Shown here piece after piece: positions 24,987 through 32,140 of a stretch of 45,183 nucleotides of DNA. The position numbers and the translations under genes are program-made. Source of the DNA: Paracoccus sp. UBA889 (GTDB lineage Bacteria > Pseudomonadota > Alphaproteobacteria > Rhodobacterales > Rhodobacteraceae). The first letter of the stretch is position 1; every line of letters starts with the position of its first letter. The DNA is taken from contig DBFD01000050.1 in NCBI GenBank assembly GCA_002294185.1, positions 140,215 to 185,397 on the forward strand. The letters run 5' to 3'. A model generated the notes under the pieces. The model did not search any database, was not told the DNA's origin, and saw nothing but the letters and a program-made list of their open reading frames with translations.

Positions 24987-26705
24987 TCAGACTTGCCGAC
25001 GGCGGGTCGAAAGCCGGTCCGCGACGACCCTTGCACACAGCGCCAGCGAGGTTGCGCCCGCGTCGGGATGACCCAGGCTGCGTTCGGCCAGCGGACGCGC
25101 GCGGCCCAGCCTTGGGCGCAGCTTCGCAGTGCCCTCGGCGGCAAGGGTTGCGCGGTCCGCCGCCTTCGACCATGCTTGGGCAAGGTCCAGCCCTGCCGTG
25201 ATGCCGGCGCCCAAAGCCTCGACGAAGGGCACCATGGCGTCGACCAGCGTCTTGTCGCCCGGCCGGGCCCCGCCCAGATCGGTGATCGCCGTCAGCGCGG
25301 CCTCGGCGCCCCGGCCCACATCGGCCGCGCGGGCCGCATCCGCATCGCCAAGGGCAGAGCCCCAGGCCCGCAAGGCCACGCCCCACAGCGCCCCCGACGT
25401 GCCGCCGGCGCGATCCGCCCAGGCGTCGCCGGCAAGGCCCAGTGTCGTGGCGGCGCCGGCACCGGAAGCCGCGGCGTGGCGCGCGGCGCTGGCCGCGGCC
25501 CGCGACCCGCGCGCCATGCCCTGCCCGTGATCGCCGTCGCCGGCCTGCGCGTCGATGCGGCCCAGCATTTCTTCCGCTTCGGCCAGAGACGCGGCCAGCG
25601 CCTCGATCAGGTCGGCTATGCAGACGGCCGTGCCCCGCGATGCGGTCCCGCCCTGCGGAATCTCGCGCATAATGTCGGCGACAACCGGCGCCTCGGCACG
25701 ACGCGGTTCGACCGCGCCCTTGCGAAAGGCCGGGGCGTCGGCCGGGGCGCGCCACAGCCGTTCCAGATCATCGTCCAGCCAGGTGATCGACAGCGAACAG
25801 CCGGCCATGTCGAGGCTGGTCACGAATTCGCCGACCTCGGGTTCGACGATGGCCAGCCCTTCTTGCTGCATCAGGCCCGAGAGATGATGCCAGATCACGA
25901 ACAGTTCTTCGTATTTGGTCGAACCCAGCCCGTTCAGGACGACGGCGACGCGCCCGTCATGCCCGTCCGGGCGTTCGGCCAGCAGCGGCGTCAGCAGCAT
26001 CCGGGCCAGATCGGCCGCCGCAACCATGGCTTCGGTGCGGGTGCCGGGTTCTCCGTGGATGCCGAGGCCAAGGGCCACGAAACCGTCATCGACGGTGAAC
26101 AGCGGCCCTGGTTGACCCGGCAGCGTGCAGCCGGCGAAGGCCATGCCGAACGAGACCGTGGCGGCATTCGCGGCCTGTGCCACGGAAACCACGGCGTCGA
26201 TATCCATGCCTTCCTCCGCGGCCGCCCCCGCGATCTTGAAGACCGGAAGATCGCCCGCCACGCCGCGCCGCTTGTCGCGCTGATCCGCGGGGGCGCTGGC
26301 CACGTCGTCGGTGACGGCAAGGATGCGCGCGTCGATGCCCTCGTCCTGCAACCGCCGGGCGGCGGCGCCGAAATTCAGCACATCGCCCGCATAATTCCCA
26401 AAGCCCAGGATCACGCCGCCGCCACGATCGGCAGCGCGCGCCACGCCCGCCACGGCGCTGGTCGAGGGCGAGGCGAAGACGTCGCCGGCGACCGCGGCAT
26501 CGGCAAGGCCGGCGCCCACATATCCCAGAAAGGCCGGGTAATGGCCGGAGCCGCCGCCGATCACCAGCGCCACCTTGCCCTCGGCGCCCGGCGCGGCCCG
26601 CACCGCGCCATGCGGCACCGCCGCCACGCGGTCGCGATTGGCCGAACAGAAACCTGCCAGCGCGGTTGCCGCGAAGTCTTCGGGGTCGTCAAAGATCCTT
26701 GTCAT
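24987..26705 (-). CDS. Fused dihydroxyacetone kinase-like protein (DhaK-DhaL, ATP type)
   Basis: 572 residues, a single-chain kinase. The N-terminal DAK1 domain (1-330) has IGGGSGHYP (about 48-56) and GLGIHGEPG with the covalent His near 216; the C-terminal DAK2 domain (about 365-565) has DAQAGDGDHG with the Mg-binding Asp residues, and GGTSGALWG. Such fusions use ATP and phosphorylate dihydroxyacetone, or in several catabolic clusters L- or D-erythrulose. It overlaps the TIM-barrel gene by 17 nt and precedes pdxA2. It is clearly different from the split DhaK and DhaL at 16660-18233, so the two kinases probably serve different ketoses. Confidence 0.93.
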   Translation of the reverse strand: MTRIFDDPEDFAATALAGFCSANRDRVAAVPHGAVRAAPGAEGKVALVIGGGSGHYPAFLGYVGAGLADAAVAGDVFASPSTSAVAGVARAADRGGGVILGFGNYAGDVLNFGAAARRLQDEGIDARILAVTDDVASAPADQRDKRRGVAGDLPVFKIAGAAAEEGMDIDAVVSVAQAANAATVSFGMAFAGCTLPGQPGPLFTVDDGFVALGLGIHGEPGTRTEAMVAAADLARMLLTPLLAERPDGHDGRVAVVLNGLGSTKYEELFVIWHHLSGLMQQEGLAIVEPEVGEFVTSLDMAGCSLSITWLDDDLERLWRAPADAPAFRKGAVEPRRAEAPVVADIMREIPQGGTASRGTAVCIADLIEALAASLAEAEEMLGRIDAQAGDGDHGQGMARGSRAAASAARHAAASGAGAATTLGLAGDAWADRAGGTSGALWGVALRAWGSALGDADAARAADVGRGAEAALTAITDLGGARPGDKTLVDAMVPFVEALGAGITAGLDLAQAWSKAADRATLAAEGTAKLRPRLGRARPLAERSLGHPDAGATSLALCARVVADRLSTRRRQV

Positions 26706-27666
26706 CGCGGCGCCTCCTCTCGGTCAGAATGTCGCGGATATAATCCCGGTTGCGTGCGCAGATCCAAAGCCCGTCGCCGCCGTAATGTTCGACCAGAAAC
26801 GGGCTGTCGAAACCCAGATCCAGCGCCATGTTGATTGCCGCCCGCCAGTTGATCGTGCCGCCCAGCAACGGCGCCGGATGGCTCATGGCCCGACCGGTGG
26901 CGCTGTCTTCCATGCGGTAGTAGTTCTTGACATGCCAATAGCCCGCGAAGGGGGCGCATCGCGCGATCATCCGGGTCCAGGGCTCGACCGGGCGATGCAG
27001 GCGGACCAGATTTCCGATGTCGATGTTCAGCCTCGCGGCCGGATGATCGAGATCGGTCATGAAGCGCGCGGCGCCTTCGCCGGTGCCCAGATAGGTATCC
27101 TCATACATCTCCAGCGACAGCTGGATGCCGCTGCGCCCGGCGTGACCCGCCAGCTCGCGCACACGATCCAGCGCCAGCCGGTAGGTTTCGGGATCGGCCG
27201 GGTTGCGGGGGCCGGGCTGGGTCCAGAACCATGTCGCGTCCTGCTGCGCCCGTGTCAGCGGGCCGAACAGGCCGATACTGACCCAGCCCGCGCCCAGTTC
27301 CGCCGCCGTGTCGATGACGCGGTGGCAATAGGCCAGATTCGCGTCACCGTGATCGGGGTCGATCACGCTGCGGCGCGCGGTCGAGATGGCGGGCACAGCC
27401 AGACCAAGACCGCGGCAGATCGCCATGAACTCGGCGCGCATGGGCGCCTCCAGATCGGCAACGCGCAGCCACGAATCCGTCGGATCGACGGCGACGAAGC
27501 CTGCGTCCGCGACCTCGGACAGGCTGGCCGCCCAGGCAACGGGGCCCGCCTCCTGCACCGATCGCCCGTCCGGCAGCGTCGCGGGAAACGGGATCATCGC
27601 GGCGGCGATGGGCCAGTCCGAAGGTGACCAGCGCGGCCGGCCGGTCTGCAGGATTGCGGAGGTCAT
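26689..27666 (-). CDS. Sugar phosphate isomerase/epimerase family TIM-barrel protein
   Basis: 325 residues of the xylose-isomerase-like TIM-barrel family. Likely metal ligands are Glu in LSLEMYED (about 183), Asp in LNIDIGN (about 217), His in GYWHVKN (about 245) and Glu in FLVEHYG (about 302). The family includes hydroxypyruvate isomerase, 2-dehydrotetronate isomerase and ketose epimerases. The start ATG overlaps the stop of the TRAP large-permease gene (ATGA); a longer in-frame opening reaching 28323 runs over that gene and is not real. In this operon an isomerase step between imported substrate and kinase is the likely role. Confidence 0.85.
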   Translation of the reverse strand: MTSAILQTGRPRWSPSDWPIAAAMIPFPATLPDGRSVQEAGPVAWAASLSEVADAGFVAVDPTDSWLRVADLEAPMRAEFMAICRGLGLAVPAISTARRSVIDPDHGDANLAYCHRVIDTAAELGAGWVSIGLFGPLTRAQQDATWFWTQPGPRNPADPETYRLALDRVRELAGHAGRSGIQLSLEMYEDTYLGTGEGAARFMTDLDHPAARLNIDIGNLVRLHRPVEPWTRMIARCAPFAGYWHVKNYYRMEDSATGRAMSHPAPLLGGTINWRAAINMALDLGFDSPFLVEHYGGDGLWICARNRDYIRDILTERRRRDDKDL

Positions 27667-28943
27667 TTGATATACTCTGTCAGGGCCAGCGATACCGACG
27701 GGACATAGGTGACCAGCAGCAGGACGAAGGCCAGCACGCCGATGAAGGGCAGGTTCGTGCGCGAGGTTTCCCAGATGCCAGACCTGGCGATCGAGCAGGA
27801 GGTGATCAGGACCGATGCGACCGGCGGCGTCTGCTGGCCGATGGCAAGGTTCAGCGTCACCATGATGCCGAAATGGACCGGATCGATCCCCACGGCGTTG
27901 ACCAGCGGCATGACCACGGGCACGACGAGGATGATCGCGGCCGCGCCATGCAAAAACATCCCCAGCACCAGCAGCAGCAGGTTCAGCAGCGCCAGAACGA
28001 TCAGCGGATTTGTCGTCATCTGCGTGATCTGCGCCGCCAGTTGCTGTGGCACCTGCGCCTGGGTCAGAAACAGCCCCAATGCCGCCGAGGTGGCGACCAG
28101 CAGCATGACCACGCCGGTCTGGCTGACCCCTTCCAGCATCGTGCTGCGCAACCTTTTCAGGTCCAGATCGCGATAGATGAAGATGCCGATGATCAGCGCG
28201 GCAAGAACGGCCAGTCCGGCCCCCTCGGTCGCCGTCACCACGCCCGAGAAGATGCCGCCCAGAATGATGACCGGCATGGTCAGCGCCCAGAAGGCCTCTT
28301 TCAAGCTTTTCCAGACGTGACACGGATCAAAGCCCTCGGCGCGCGGCAGGTCGTAGCGGATCGCCAGGATATAGGTGACCAGCATCAAAAGCCCGCCGCC
28401 CAGGATGCCGGGAACGATACCTGCGACGAACAGCTTCAGCACCGAGGTCTCGGCGATGGCGCCGTAAAGGATCATCGGGATCGAGGGCGGAATGATGATT
28501 GCCAGCGAGGCCGAGGACGAGGTGATCGCCGCCGCCAGCGTGCGGGAATAGCCGCGTTTCTTCATCTCGGGGATGAGCACGGTGCCGGTCGCCGCCACAT
28601 CGGCGACAGCCGATCCCGAAATCTCGGCGAAGACCATCGAGACGCCGATATTGACCATGCCCAGCCCGCCGCGCACGAAGCCGATCAGCGCGGTGACGAA
28701 GTTGATCAGCCGGACCGAGATGCCCGATGTGTTCATCAGGTTGCCCGCCAGGATGAACAGCGGGATCGCGATCAGCGGAAACGAGGTTGCGCCAGAATAC
28801 AGCGCGATCGCCATGTCGTAGAAACGGGCGCTGCCCGAGGTCAGGTAGAAGCCGCCGACGGACACGATGCCGATGGCGATCGCGATGGGCACGTTGATCA
28901 GGATCAGCAAGATCAGGGCGGCGGTGGTCAGAAGCAGGGTCAC
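27663..28943 (-). CDS. TRAP transporter large permease (DctM family), second system
   Basis: 426 residues of hydrophobic helices with DctM motifs SFPLIAIPLFILAGNLMN, VFAEISGSAVADVAATGT, SSSASLAIIIPPSIPMILYG and NLAIGQQTPPVASVL. The start is GTG at 28943 with AAGGAGGA upstream, overlapping the small-permease stop (GTGA). It differs enough from the DctM at 3252-4538 to be a separate uptake system rather than a recent duplicate. Confidence 0.94.
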   Translation of the reverse strand: MTLLLTTAALILLILINVPIAIAIGIVSVGGFYLTSGSARFYDMAIALYSGATSFPLIAIPLFILAGNLMNTSGISVRLINFVTALIGFVRGGLGMVNIGVSMVFAEISGSAVADVAATGTVLIPEMKKRGYSRTLAAAITSSSASLAIIIPPSIPMILYGAIAETSVLKLFVAGIVPGILGGGLLMLVTYILAIRYDLPRAEGFDPCHVWKSLKEAFWALTMPVIILGGIFSGVVTATEGAGLAVLAALIIGIFIYRDLDLKRLRSTMLEGVSQTGVVMLLVATSAALGLFLTQAQVPQQLAAQITQMTTNPLIVLALLNLLLLVLGMFLHGAAAIILVVPVVMPLVNAVGIDPVHFGIMVTLNLAIGQQTPPVASVLITSCSIARSGIWETSRTNLPFIGVLAFVLLLVTYVPSVSLALTEYIK

Positions 28944-29503
28944 GGCCTGTCCTCCTTGCGGGACAGGGCCTCGGCTTCCTTCTCGGCCTCGGCGATGGCA
29001 TGTTCGATCTCGGCGTGTTCGCGGTCGATGCCGCGTGCCGCATCGCGGATCGCGCGCGGCATCGTCATCAGGGTGCCAAGGATCATCAGCACGGCGGAAA
29101 TCGGGATGACGGATTGCACGATATCCAGCGTCAGCCATGGCAGGCTGAGCAGCGAATCGAAGGCCGCGACCCTCAGCACCGCATAGCCGTACCATGCGAC
29201 AAGCGCGAAGAAGGCGACCACCAGCATTTCCGACAGGATGGCCAGCGCCACGGCAGGCCCGCGCGGCAATGCAGCGACCAGCCCTGCAAAGCCCATATGC
29301 GACCGCGTGAACACGGCATAGGTGGCGCCGAAATAGGTCAGCCATGCCAGCAGCACGCTTGCGACCTCGTCATACCACGAGGGTGACGAGCCCAGATAGC
29401 GCATGGTGGTCGAATAGACGACGGCGACGGCCAGCACGACCAACAGGACAAGGCAGATCGACTCGATCAGCCGGAGCAGGATCTTCTCTGTCTGGACAAT
29501 CAT
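28940..29503 (-). CDS. TRAP transporter small permease (DctQ family), second system
   Basis: 187 residues, four helices, with the DctQ segment MRYLGSSPSWYDEVASVLLAW (about 33-53). The C-terminal 40 residues are highly charged (EHAEIEHAIAEAEKEAEALS) and likely helical or coiled-coil. ATG at 29503 is chosen for the AGGAG upstream. Overlap with the large subunit predicts coupling. Confidence 0.9.
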   Translation of the reverse strand: MIVQTEKILLRLIESICLVLLVVLAVAVVYSTTMRYLGSSPSWYDEVASVLLAWLTYFGATYAVFTRSHMGFAGLVAALPRGPAVALAILSEMLVVAFFALVAWYGYAVLRVAAFDSLLSLPWLTLDIVQSVIPISAVLMILGTLMTMPRAIRDAARGIDREHAEIEHAIAEAEKEAEALSRKEDRP

Positions 29504-29522
29504 GGGGTGCTCCTGCGCGAGA

Positions 29523-29551
29523 CGGTCGGCACGACAGCCGCGCGCCGACCG
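29523..29551 (-). terminator. Intercistronic hairpin after second TRAP binding protein
   Basis: An 8-bp stem (CGGTCGGC / GCCGACCG, 13-nt loop) in the 58-nt gap between the binding-protein stop and dctQ. A competing small hairpin GACCGC-GAG-GCGGTC overlaps it. The position mirrors the hairpins in the other two transporter operons. Confidence 0.45.
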
Positions 29552-29561
29552 CGAGGCGGTC

Positions 29562-30542
29562 CTACTTGGCCAGCGCCTGTGCCTTCGAGACCAGATCGGC
29601 CCCACCCGGAACCTGCTGAGCGAAAGCATCGTAGATCGGTTGCGAGGCCGCGACGAAAGCGGCCTTGTCGGCGTCGTTCACCTCGACCCCCGCCGCCTTG
29701 ACCTTCTCGACCAGCGTGCCATCCGCCTTCTCGCCCTCGGCGAGCGACCAATCCTGGACCTCGTCCGCGATTTCGGACACGGCCGTTTTCACGTCGTCGG
29801 GCAGGCCCGCCCATGTCTCGGCCCCGCTGGTCAGATAAGTGGGCGAATAGACGTGGTCCGTGAGGCTGAGATATTTCTGCACCTCCTGAAAATTCGCGCC
29901 GACGATGTTGGTCAAAGGGTTTTCCTGACCGTCCATCGTTCCGGTCTGCAGGGCGACGAACACCTCGGAGAAGGCCATCGGCGTCGGGTTCGCGCCCCAT
30001 TCCTTGAACATCGCGACCCGCCATTCCGACGACGGCGTGCGGATCTTCAGTCCCGCAAGATCCTCGGGGGTGTTGATCGGCCGCGTGTTGTTGGTGATCT
30101 GGCGAAAACCGTTCTCCCATGTCGAAATCAGGTGCAGGCCTTTCTCGTCAAGCTTCGGCGCCAAATCGGGTTGGATGATCTGGGCGTCGATGGCCCTCAG
30201 ATGGGCCCGGTCCCGAACCAGGAACGGCATGTCGAACAATGCGAATTCCGGCAAGAAATTGGTCATGATCGACGATACCAGCGTGAACTGCACCGTGCCC
30301 AGCCGCAGCTTCTGGACCAGTTCCTTCTCGTCGCCCAGCTGGCCGTCGGCATAGAATTCGACCTTGTCGGCATCACCCAGCCGGGCCTGCAGATCCTCGG
30401 CGAACTTCGCCGCGCTGCGACCCTGCAAGCTGTTCGAGGCGGCCCCCACCGCCACGATGTAGGTCTCGGCCGCGACCGGTGCCGCGGCCATCGTCACGGC
30501 GCAAACCATCAGGCCGGCGGCGCTTTTCCGAAAGGTTTTCAT
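29562..30542 (-). CDS. TRAP transporter substrate-binding protein (DctP family), second system
   Basis: 326 residues with signal peptide MKTFRKSAAGLMVCAVTMAA up to about residue 25 (ending AAPVAAE). It has the DctP segments FDMPFLVRD, ENGFRQITNNTRPINTP, the carboxylate-binding Arg in LKIRTPSSEWR and MAFSEVFVALQTGTMDGQENP. It is related to the protein at 1619-2596, as the shared motifs show. The ATG has a GGAGGAGGAGA ribosome binding site. First gene of the operon with dctQ, dctM, isomerase, DhaKL fusion and pdxA2, so a four-carbon sugar acid or related polyol acid is the likely cargo (inference). Confidence 0.92.
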   Translation of the reverse strand: MKTFRKSAAGLMVCAVTMAAAPVAAETYIVAVGAASNSLQGRSAAKFAEDLQARLGDADKVEFYADGQLGDEKELVQKLRLGTVQFTLVSSIMTNFLPEFALFDMPFLVRDRAHLRAIDAQIIQPDLAPKLDEKGLHLISTWENGFRQITNNTRPINTPEDLAGLKIRTPSSEWRVAMFKEWGANPTPMAFSEVFVALQTGTMDGQENPLTNIVGANFQEVQKYLSLTDHVYSPTYLTSGAETWAGLPDDVKTAVSEIADEVQDWSLAEGEKADGTLVEKVKAAGVEVNDADKAAFVAASQPIYDAFAQQVPGGADLVSKAQALAK

Positions 30543-30588
30543 GTGCTGTCTCCTCCTCCCAGAACATGCAGAACTGCATATTCGATCG

Positions 30589-30626
30589 ATGTATTTTGTA
30601 TACATGCGCAAGGTATCGACCAGCAA
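30589..30626 (-). promoter_or_regulatory. Promoter and inverted-repeat operator of the second TRAP operon
   Basis: On the minus strand TTGCTG (30626-30621), an 18-nt spacer and TATACA (30602-30597). The inverted repeat ATGTAT-N5-ATACAT (30589-30605) overlaps the -10. It lies in the 154-nt gap to the divergent FCD-type GntR gene at 30697, which is the likely regulator and could be autoregulated from the same site. Confidence 0.6.
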
Positions 30627-30696
30627 TCCTTTTCTTGCTACACTGCGCCATGATCTCATAAGCCTTTGAAATTCAGGAAAAGGTGAAGGTTCCAGG

Positions 30697-31350
30697 ATGA
30701 CGGCCAACATCGCGATCACAAATCGTTCTCTTCACGATCAGGTCGTCAGTCGGGTGCGGGACCTGATCATCGAGGGCGTTCTGGAGCCCGGCAGCCGAAT
30801 CGACGAGGCCCGTCTGATCGAGGAACTGGAGGTCTCTCGCACGCCGTTCCGCGAAGCCCTGCGCACACTCGCCGCCGAGGGGCTGGTGATCGTTCGCCCG
30901 TCGAAAGGCAGCATCGTGCGCAAGCTGACGCGCGAGGATGTCTTTTCGATGCTGGAGGTGCTGGCGCATCTTGAACGGCTGGCCGGCGAACTGGCCTGTG
31001 CGCGGGCCGGCGACGAACAGATCCAGGCGCTTGTGGATCTGCACCAGCGGATGATGGAATGTTACCGCCAGCGCGACCGTCTGCCTTATTACAAGCTGAA
31101 CCAGGAATTTCACTCGCGGCTGGCCGAACTGTCGAAAAACACGACGCTGCAGGACATGCAGGCCAATATCCAGGCACGGCTGAAGCGCATCCGCTATATC
31201 GGCAACCAGAAACCGGAATCATGGGCCGGCGCGGTTGCCGATCACGAAGAGATGGTCGCGGCGTTGAAGGATCGGGACGGCAAGCGGCTTGGCGACGCCA
31301 TGTCCGACCATCTCGGCCGGACGTGGGAGCGCGTCAAGGACAGCATATAG
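30697..31350 (+). CDS. GntR-family transcriptional regulator, FCD subfamily
   Basis: 217 residues. N-terminal winged helix-turn-helix with SRTPFREALRTLAAEGLV (about 48-65), then an all-helical FCD ligand domain (about 85-210) with putative metal ligands in YKLNQEFHSRL (about 130-140), DHEEM (about 183) and DHLGRTW (about 206). FCD regulators respond to carboxylates or sugar acids and usually repress the adjacent catabolic operon. It is divergent from the TRAP/DhaKL/PdxA2 operon and faces another FCD-type GntR gene tail to tail. Confidence 0.92.
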   Translation: MTANIAITNRSLHDQVVSRVRDLIIEGVLEPGSRIDEARLIEELEVSRTPFREALRTLAAEGLVIVRPSKGSIVRKLTREDVFSMLEVLAHLERLAGELACARAGDEQIQALVDLHQRMMECYRQRDRLPYYKLNQEFHSRLAELSKNTTLQDMQANIQARLKRIRYIGNQKPESWAGAVADHEEMVAALKDRDGKRLGDAMSDHLGRTWERVKDSI

Positions 31351-31460
31351 ACCAGATCATTGGACCCGTTATCGCTGCCCCGCCGAAACCTGCGATCCGT
31401 TCACGCCGCGTGGACGGACCGAGAGCCGGTCATGGTCCCGGGTTCGAAGATGCGGGTGCC

Positions 31461-32138
31461 CTAACCCTCGTCGGGCGAAGACAGCAGCCATTCGCGCAGG
31501 GTCACGCTGGTCTTTTCCATATGCTCGCGCAGGATCACCGCCAGCCGCCCGCCGTCGCGGGCCTGAAGTGCGTCCAGAATGTCCTCGTGTTCCTTCATGG
31601 CCTGATCCCAGCGTTCGCGGGTCATGTTGGCCATGTAACGTCCACGTCGCACCCGCGCTGCCAGGGTGCCATACTGCACCGTCAGCGTGGCGTTGCGGGC
31701 GGCCGCCAGGATCGTCTCATGGATCTGCTGGTTCAGCTTGAAATAGGCCTCAAGCTCGCGCGCCGTGTAATGGGCGAACATCCGGTCGTGCAGGGCGCGG
31801 ACCTGCGCGATCTCGTCGTCGGTAATGTGCTTGCAGGCCAGTTCGCCCGCCAGCGCCTCCAGCGCGCCCATGACCGGGAACAATTCGTCCAGTTCCTCGA
31901 CCGTGATGCGGCTGACCCAGGCGCCGCGATTGGGTTCCAGATTGACCAGCCCGTCGGTCGCCAGCACCTTCAGCGCCTCGCGCAGGGGCGTCCGCGAGAC
32001 GCCGTAAAGCTCGCATAATTCCTTTTCGGGCACTTTGCGGCCGGGCTGCAACTCGCCCGACACGATCAGCTTTCGCAGCGATTCGGTCAGTTCCTCGTGC
32101 AGCGGGCGACGCTTCAACTGGGTCGCGGAAAGGTTCAT
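31461..32138 (-). CDS. GntR-family transcriptional regulator, FCD subfamily (second copy)
   Basis: 225 residues. HTH with SRTPLREALKVLATDGLV, FCD domain with YFKLNQQIHETI, KEHEDIL and REHMEKT supplying likely metal ligands. It begins 2 nt after the FAD/Fe-S dehydrogenase stop, so the two are co-transcribed. The divergent promoter at 35033-35142 carries the 18-bp operator word that also occurs at 1349-1366; this protein is the best candidate for both sites. It is paralogous to the regulator at 30697 but not nearly identical. Confidence 0.92.
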   Translation of the reverse strand: MNLSATQLKRRPLHEELTESLRKLIVSGELQPGRKVPEKELCELYGVSRTPLREALKVLATDGLVNLEPNRGAWVSRITVEELDELFPVMGALEALAGELACKHITDDEIAQVRALHDRMFAHYTARELEAYFKLNQQIHETILAAARNATLTVQYGTLAARVRRGRYMANMTRERWDQAMKEHEDILDALQARDGGRLAVILREHMEKTSVTLREWLLSSPDEG

Positions 32139-32140
32139 CG

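Noticed and set aside
23811-26834. A 1007-codon open frame on the plus strand opposite the pdxA2 and dhaKL genes
   Set aside because: It is a mirror of high-GC third-position bias. The translation is Arg/Gly/His-rich with no domain, while the minus strand encodes clear PdxA2 and DhaKL proteins.
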